Of a stretch of 64,000 nt of DNA, positions 57,780-64,000 are shown in pieces. The DNA is taken from the NCBI GenBank assembly GCA_030998225.1, contig JAPYXD010000581.1, forward strand, positions 7,265,501 to 7,329,500. The letters run 5' to 3'. Source of the DNA: Diplolepis rosae. Its lineage: Eukaryota > Arthropoda > Insecta > Hymenoptera > Diplolepididae. The position numbers and the translations under genes are program-made. Below the pieces are notes generated by a model, which worked only from the letters and a program-made list of their open reading frames with translations, searched no databases and was not told the DNA's origin. Every line of letters starts with the position of its first letter. The first letter of the stretch is position 1.

Positions 57780-59235
57780 CTGGAACGAGCATCATCGGCT
57801 TCGTGGATGACGCACTTGTCGTGTGTTCTGCTGATGACGTCGGGACCCTGGAACTGAGGATTTGTGGCAAGCAAAGCGTTGTTTGGACAGCAGAAGCCTT
57901 GAAATGGCTCCTGAAAAGATCAAGGCTTTACTAGTTGCGAACAGGATTGTACTCAGTGAACACGAAGTTGCGTGAAGCAGGAACATCAAATACCTGGGAC
58001 TACAGTTGGAGAAACGCTTATCATCAGCGAACACCTTCGAATCGCAACGAATAAAGCCATCCAATGTAGAACTATCTTGGCTATACTTATGCCCAACATT
58101 TGTGGTGCCAGGCAAGCAAAAAGAAGAATAATGGCAAGCGTAGTGCACTCGAAGCTGCTTTATCCAGTTTTGGGAAAGGGTCCTTGAGAACTATACTATC
58201 CACAAAAGACTGTCATCGGCACAGAGAGGATTATTATCTCAGAATACCAAACTATGTCGACGAGCGCTGTGCTGGTCCTGGCGAGCGTTTCACCAATAAA
58301 CTTATTGTAATTGAAAAGGCAGGAGGCGTTTCTGCTCCGCAAGGAGCATACCCGTGTTAGCAACGAACAGGAAATCGCTCGCATGAAGGAAGATGCATCT
58401 AGCATCGGTAAGGATCACGGTGTGCCCACTCCCATGTACTTTGAAGGGGTACTTACAAATGGTGGCGGGCGAATGAATTTCTATCAGCGACATCTAGGGG
58501 ACGTAGCAGGAATTAGATTGCACGAAAACTACTACTTCAGATCCAGTAATGAAGGGCGCGAAATTTTCGCCATCCCATGCGAAAAAGGAAAAATTCGGAT
58601 TTTATTATATTTGAGGTTACTTTGCATGGCTTAAATCGGCTTTGAAGGGGACTGGAGTCTTATCTTTATCGACACTTGAATGCGGATCTAAAAGTGAAGG
58701 ACAAAATTACTTTTTAATGCAAGCTTTCTTACCGGGTTTTGCAATATGATAATACGTAATGAATTTTTATACACAAAACGAGAAACCAAGCCTTTACGAG
58801 TTTTATTTTAGATTCAAAACAAAAGTTATTGGTGACTTACTCGATTTGCAGCTACCACTATTTTAATTTGGAGGGCAAACAGTAAAGCACTGCTAATTGT
58901 TGGCACATTAGGTATAAGCACTTTATAGATCGAATTTCATTAAAATCACTTGAAATCGCTATGAATTTTAATGAACTAAAACATGCAGACAAGTGACAAC
59001 ATGTCGACCCCGCACGACGTTCATTTCGATGACACACTAGCGGCGACTAGGGGACGTAGCAATTACTATTTTTCTTTCGCCACTTGGCCTATAGGAGTGG
59101 GCACACCGCGGTAAGGATGCTAGACGCAGACTCGTTGAGAGGTGGCAGACGAGATGGCAAGGTAAGCAGACCGGCAGATGGAAAGCACGGTGAGGTCGGT
59201 TTTTACCTGACACAAGCACTTTCAGCAGGGCCGGA
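57780..59235 (+). pseudogene. R1-clade LINE fragment, split by a hAT-like MITE
   Basis: 57800 onward reads SIIGFVDDALVVCSADDVGT, where the RT box F-A-D-D is FVDD; then MAPEKIKALLV, HLRIATNKAIQCRTILAILM, MPNICGARQAKRRIMASVVH. After the 695-bp insertion the sequence resumes at 59119 (ARRRLVERWQTRWQGKQTGR, WKAR). Multiple frame shifts; no intact product. Confidence 0.85.
58416..59110. mobile_element. hAT-like MITE inserted in the R1 relic
   Basis: Ends CACGGTGTGCCCACTCC and complement of CGCGGTGTGCCCACTCC, flanked by an 8-bp duplication GTAAGGAT (58408-58415, 59111-59118). 695 bp, no transposase. TAGGGGACGTAGCA occurs twice inside. Confidence 0.9.
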
Positions 59236-60070
59236 CAACCACTGATGGATGAGGTGTCCTCATAGCAATACTTGTATTAATATTTTTAGTTCAGGTGGAC
59301 AGTTGTACGTGGGCTAGTTGTCACAAGCGGGTTTAGTGCAGCAAGGGGAACTGGCGTCGTATGCGTTCCGCCATTTTTATTTACAAGTCATTTCAAGTAC
59401 TTAACATTTCATTGTGCGTGTCGTTTTTCACATTAGTAATGAGAGGGCTCAGTTTTGACCCAAAAGCTTTAAAAAAAAAAATACGTAAAGAGGATCAACC
59501 AACCACATCCATAGAGTTTTCATCACCCATTTCCGTTCGTAAAAGCAGATAGTGCCACACTAGGTTAAGTGCGCTGCGTCTCACCTGATCGCCGATGATA
59601 AGCAACCCCAGGCGTGGCCTGTGGCAGAATGGGTGTCCCGTGTTTGTATGTTTATTACCATTTACTTCATTTTATTATTGTATTATGTTGATAATAAATA
59701 CAATATAACCAATTAAATTTTTTGATAGCGTACACTATTAAATAATACGAGTAATAGTAGTAATATAGAATGAAAATATATAATAACAAATGAATGGAAA
59801 ATGATAAAACCTTTCTCCTTTCTTCCTTTCGTTTTAGGTAAAGTTTTACCACAATTCTCGCATCTATTCTGAGGTTAGTAAAATTATGTCTTGGGAAGTT
59901 ACGCTAATTTAGATCTTGATTTCAAAGAAATTTATTCATAGAATTTTGATTAAGAAAAAAGATAACTAGAAGCATATTAGAACTATGCATGTATTTAAGA
60001 TTTCCAAACTTGCTATCAATAGGAATACGCACATTAACACGGCTACGCATTTGACAGGTCCCCTAAATAT
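59236..60070. other. Spacer, no gene supported
   Basis: A 37-codon open stretch MRGLSFDPKALKKKIRKEDQ... near 59440-59550 is the only coding-like piece and is too short to support. 59640-59870 is AT-rich. Confidence 0.4.
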
Positions 60071-60073
60071 AGG

Positions 60074-60460
60074 CTAAGAATGCAGCTCGGTCCAGGGGAT
60101 ACATTGGAATTGCTTCACGAATCCAATGGGTCCCTTAAATATGGGCCATCGACTAACGAGCGATCGCACGACACGTGGATCCACCCTCCTACCAAGCAAA
60201 ACGTATGTGACCGGGAAACGCTGTCTTCTTTCAAGGCGTGAGGCAATTTCTCCTTTTAACGTGCGCGAACCTTCTAACGGATCCACCAGATGCACGATGC
60301 ACTTCTCCCGGATAGGAAACATATCATCGTGTATACGAATACGGCAGCTTTCTTAGGATATTAAAACGCATACTCATTACCGTCTGGAAGGAGTTCAAAA
60401 TACCTCGTAGAAATCTTTCCATTTGTCGATCGAACTATGATGAATCGCGTTCGCTAATAG
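60074..60460 (-). pseudogene. Coding-like block of unknown family
   Basis: Minus strand, 60074-60322 is open with MFPIREKCIVHLVDPLEGSR, TLKGEIASRLERRQRFPVTY and VDPRVVRSLVSRWPIFKGPI. Upstream, 60360-60440 is open in other frames (MERFLRGILNSFQTVMSMRF or KWKDFYEVF), so a frameshift may separate two parts. GC content is higher than the flanks, which favours former coding sequence. I do not recognise it. Confidence 0.35.
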
Positions 60461-60543
60461 AGACGCGCGCGCATATAATAAAGATATAACACCATCGCTC
60501 AGAAAATAAATCGAGGGTTTAGCGTCTGCTTGTATGCATTATA

Positions 60544-61050
60544 AAGGGTTTTCCAATAGGGACATAACAATTTCGTATCTTTATATGAACGCACCCTTAT
60601 ACTTTTTTAATGGACTGCAATGTCAAAACGTTACTTAAAGTCAACATTTTCATCATGGTAAAGTTCACGAACCAGCAACGTGTGGAAATTATTAAAAATT
60701 ACTACCGCAATTCTGAGTCGGTGGTCACAACTTTAAGAGCGCTTACTCCAATTTTCGGCCGTAATAATCGTCCCACCCGACAGGCTGTGCGTGCTATAGT
60801 GGATAAATTCGAGACCAAATTTACACTATTGGACGTTCCGGTGCCAAAAAGAGGTTTTGCCCGAAGCGAAGAAATAATTTCAGCCGTAAGTGCATCGATT
60901 CAAAATGAGCTAAATCAGTCGATTCCACGTCGTTCTCAAGAATTGGGCATCGCTCAAACGACACTGTGGCGTATTATGCGAACAGATCTTGGCCCACATG
61001 CTTTCAAGATTAAATTGAATCAAGAAATAAAGCCACTGAACCCATTAACG
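60544..61050 (+). mobile_element. DD41D-family element, 3' truncated
   Basis: Left TIR AAGGGTTTTCCAATAGGGAC after TA, similar to that of 32576-33141. The ORF from 60655 starts MVKFTNQQRVEIIKNYYRNS and keeps both HTH parts (RRSQELGIAQTTLWRIMRTD) to about LNQEIKPLNPL at 61050, where it runs into an unrelated repeat. No right TIR. Confidence 0.85.
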
Positions 61051-61780
61051 CCCAAAATCACAGACTTTTTAACTCATTTTTGGCCCTTGTTGTCAAAGCG
61101 AAAAAGGGAATATATCATGACCAAACCTTGTATACATAATGTTTTTGGGACCCCTCTTTCGATTTCTGAAGTGAAAATACCATTACCGTGCACTGGAAAA
61201 CCAACATGGCAGATTTTATTAAAAAAGTACCGAAAATTTGAAATTTTTTTTTTAATTCTTTTTTTTCCCAAATGGATAAAGCATATTGATATATTTCAAA
61301 CTATGGAAAAAGGTGGACAAAATAGTAGTAGTTTATGAAAAACATTTTTTGTTTCAGCTCCTTATGTTTTATCTTTTCCAAAATGGCGGAAAACTATGTA
61401 AAGTTGGAAAAATACGATTAATGGCGGATTCAGTATGGCGCTTGGAGAACTTGGGAAATACTGAGTTTTTCCAAGATTATCGTTCATGAAAATTCTGAAC
61501 CTTTATTCAATTCAATTCTCCTATGTTTCTTGGCACATTATATGAAAATCCAGTGACAGTGTTAGAAAATTCAAAATGGCGGATCCAATATGGCGGTCCG
61601 AATATTGAAGATTTAATACTATGCTAATGAAAAAAGTATTTTCGTATTTTATATAAAATTTGTGATCAAAATTGTCTCGAAATTTCTTGATTTTTACTGT
61701 AATAGCGAATCCAGCCTTTTGGTATGAGGCGCTTCACAATTTTAAAAATAATATGCTATACAATTCCTAAGCCCCCACCA
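61051..61780. repeat. Unclassified repeat with AATGGCGGA words
   Basis: AAATGGCGGAAAACTATGTA, TAATGGCGGATTCAGTATGG, AAAATGGCGGATCCAATATG and further variants between 61380 and 61600. No ORF of note apart from read-through of the transposase frame. Confidence 0.5.
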
Positions 61781-61881
61781 AACAGGCAATGTATCTTTGC
61801 ACACAAAAACATGTATATGATTACCACACGAGGACTTTAAAAGTTGGTTTGCAGAGTGAGAATAGCTATTTGTTTTATTAC

Positions 61882-61886
<5 letters not shown>

Positions 61887-61946
<60 letters not shown>

Positions 61947-61957
61947 CCCCCCCCCCC
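61887..61957. repeat. (TC)n microsatellite with poly-C run
   Basis: 57 bp of alternating TC followed by 14 C. Confidence 0.97.
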
Positions 61958-62340
61958 TCTCTTTCGCTCTCACCGAGTTTGCAGACTGACGTTGCCACTT
62001 ACAGAGCGGCCTATGGCTTGTTTCCTCTATCTGTAATATCTCTATGTCCCCTCCACGCCCCACTATGTCACTGTCACGTGACGCTCTGAGGAGCGCTCGG
62101 AAAAAGTGAGAAGAGTGGGGGCGAGGTGCATTTAGTTGGTATGGCAACTGAGGCAGTGGTGGGAACCAAAGTGCGGCCACTATCATGTATTCTAAAGAGC
62201 TGAACATTTTGAAACACATTGTATGAAATCCATTTCATAAATTTAAATGATTCAAAGTTGAAAATAATTTGTGAAAGAATAAAAATACAAGAATTTTTAA
62301 ATGTGAATCACAATGAACAGTTAAATACTGTACTATTACA
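61958..62340. other. Spacer, no gene
   Basis: 62050-62180 is GC-rich (CACGTGACGCTC, GAGGAGCGCTC) without coding support. Confidence 0.4.
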
Positions 62341-62988
62341 CGGAGAAAAATAGTTAATAGTACATTGTGCAACAAGGGAAAAATAAATGTTTTTCCCGTG
62401 TTGCACACGATTTTTTTTATACTAGCGGGTCAGAAAATGGATTTGTTTGCCCCGCTCGTGCAATAAAGTCCACTTTATGGCCCGCTAGTGGAAAAAGTAA
62501 TTTTATTCAACTCTGTCGATTTAACTTGGGACTTAAGGACATTTGAACATTTATTAAATCCTAGTCGGGTAAAATGAATTTGATAAATACCTAATTAACC
62601 CAAAGTGAATATCAATAAGCGTTACATAGGAAATAATAAGGAGTTGAGTAAAACGCTGTCGACGACAGGGCATCACAATGCGTCAGTGGGTTAACCTGAA
62701 ATGTATAAATATATCACCGACGCTTGAGGTGCTTCGAACGGTAGTTGAGTAAAATGAACATCGACTGTATTATTTCACCTGGCAATGATATGGTTGCTAT
62801 GGTTACAACAGTTTAAAAATAACATCAGTAGCGACAATAGCGCCACCACTTGTTGATAGCAAACATTATAATTTGTTCCCCTTTTCTCTTATATGAGTGG
62901 ACCCACTGTGGTAGGAACCCTTCGCGACTTGAAATAAACAAGACTCTGTCGTTTCGGGATACTTGAAATAAACGAGACTTGACTGTAG
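62341..62988. repeat. Dispersed repeat related to 35780-36100
   Basis: Starts ACACGGAGAAAAATAG; shares ACTAGCGGGT, GTGTTGCACAC and GTCCACTTTAT with the block at 35.8 kb. No coding evidence. Confidence 0.55.
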
Positions 62989-64000
62989 TGGGGAAAACAA
63001 GCAATTGCCAATTAGTGTGAAGTTTGCAACACGATCTGAAACACGTTACTTTTCCCGTCCCAAAACAGACAGGAAAGTACAGTTTTTACTAGACGTGTTA
63101 GGAAATAGTATATTGTGCACCGAGTGCGAAAGCGGGCTTTTGCGCGCCGCGCAAAAAGTTGAGACCCAAAGCGAAGCCGAGGGGTTTTCAATTTTATACA
63201 AGGCACAAACGCCCGTTTTTGCTCAAGCAGCGGAGCGAAAGCGAGTTTTCGCGTTTGAAACTATACAAAATGGGTTTGAAGTAACTGATGTTCTGTTGAT
63301 TGCTATATGTTTTCTGTCATTTTTGTGAACTAAAAAATTTGAATCATGTTAAAGCTAGTATTATAAACAGCAAATTAAATGATATTAAACACTTTACTGT
63401 ACACGGAGAAAAAAATCTGACTAGAATAGCAAGAAAACTGGTCATGCTTTTGTGGCAGGTTTTGTTCTTGCTATCCTCGTGGAAAATTCATACATTTAAT
63501 CCAGGGATCCCTTCATGCTAAAAAAGTACTAAGCTTCATGATTTTAGAACAGTTGCGCCTTGAAAAAGTAGTTATTGTAGGAATTCGCCTTGCTATAATT
63601 GCAAGAAACTAATCCTTTTTCAGCAAGAGTTCTCTTACAATCGAGATGTTAGACCACGCCTACGTACGAACCTAGCGCCTAACGTGTTTTCTTGTTAGTA
63701 AGAGAACTCTTGATGAAATAGGATGAGTTTCCTGCAAGCATAACAAGGCAGAGGTCAAGCTATTTTCGCTAGGAACATTGCTGTGACAGCATATGACACT
63801 AGCAATAATGGCATGCGCTTGATTCTTTCATAATATAAGACATCCCATGCTAAAAATTCATGAGTTGATGCCCATAATGGTAGAAGTTGATACCAATTTC
63901 GCACATTAAGTTCGGCGCTCTAATAGAAAGAGCTCAGCTTACTATAATCTTTAGATTTTATACTAATTAAAATTAAAATCTCTGTATTTGCCTTCCTTTC
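62989..64000. repeat. 1-kb dispersed repeat, uninterrupted copy (runs off the edge)
   Basis: Matches 7841-8721 joined to 11169-11340. ATAATATAAGACATCCCATG at about 63831 is the empty site of the Tc1-like insertion. Hairpin arms at 63605-63638 and 63698-63731. Confidence 0.88.

Noticed and set aside
60074..60460. Ribosomal RNA fragment
   Set aside because: The block resembles rRNA spacer in composition only; I could not place any conserved rRNA segment in it.
61789..62219. ORFs rich in Ser-Leu or Arg-Glu
   Set aside because: Translations of the (TC)n microsatellite and its complement.
1..64000. CRISPR arrays, bacterial operons, riboswitches
   Set aside because: No regularly spaced repeats with unique spacers and no prokaryotic gene organisation; the tandem repeats present are degenerate or TE-related.

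Overview
This window looks like AT-rich nuclear DNA from an animal, most likely an insect. The evidence is the set of mobile elements: R1-clade LINE fragments, several mariner subfamilies (Mos1-like, ACAC-TIR type, GVQW3-like, DD41D-spaced), a Tc1-like element, a Penelope element with a GIY-YIG endonuclease, and a Ty3/gypsy element. Genes are split by short GT-AG introns. There are no operons, ribosome binding sites or CRISPR arrays. The species cannot be told from sequence alone; Hymenoptera or Hemiptera would fit.

Layout. 1-1265 holds the 3' end of a spliced host gene related to the SAMD3-like family of animal proteins. 1.8-11.3 kb is a mobile-element cluster: an R1 LINE fragment, a Penelope element with 79-bp direct repeats and a hammerhead ribozyme motif, then a 1-kb dispersed repeat split by a Tc1-like element that itself carries a mariner. 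11.3-22.9 kb is mostly AT-rich and carries several decayed or intact copies of one promoter plus signal-peptide first exon (intact at 17034-17102 and 22789-22860). 23-31.6 kb is a 5'-truncated gypsy element followed by a DD41D-type element and a small mariner derivative.

31.7-43.3 kb is the most interesting part. Tiny symmetric (phase 0-0) exons of 21, 39, 30, 39, 30 and 39 bp recur in a tandemly duplicated intron-exon unit. They encode the blocks D-G-D-D-K-K-E, then WYH-type 13-mers alternating with GAPGG-type 10-mers. With the first exon at 22789 they make a model for a small secreted protein of about 90 residues whose repeat units grew by tandem duplication. Introns of neighbouring units are almost identical while one coding exon has changed mostly at amino-acid-altering sites. 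Each unit has been inflated by a different insertion (Penelope-type fold-back relics, three mariners or their derivatives, and a 2.8-kb TIR element), which is why a roughly 5-kb locus now covers 20 kb.

43.3-64 kb is again mostly repeats: a relative of the 2.8-kb TIR element, a partial duplicate of the 14-16 kb segment at 49-52 kb, two more mariners, a Penelope fragment, a second R1 copy split by a hAT-like MITE, a truncated DD41D-type element, a (TC)n tract, and a second copy of the 1-kb dispersed repeat at the right edge.

The host genes supported here are the left-edge gene and the signal-peptide/microexon family. Almost every other long reading frame belongs to a transposon, most of them broken. 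All homology statements are from recognition by eye; no database search was run.
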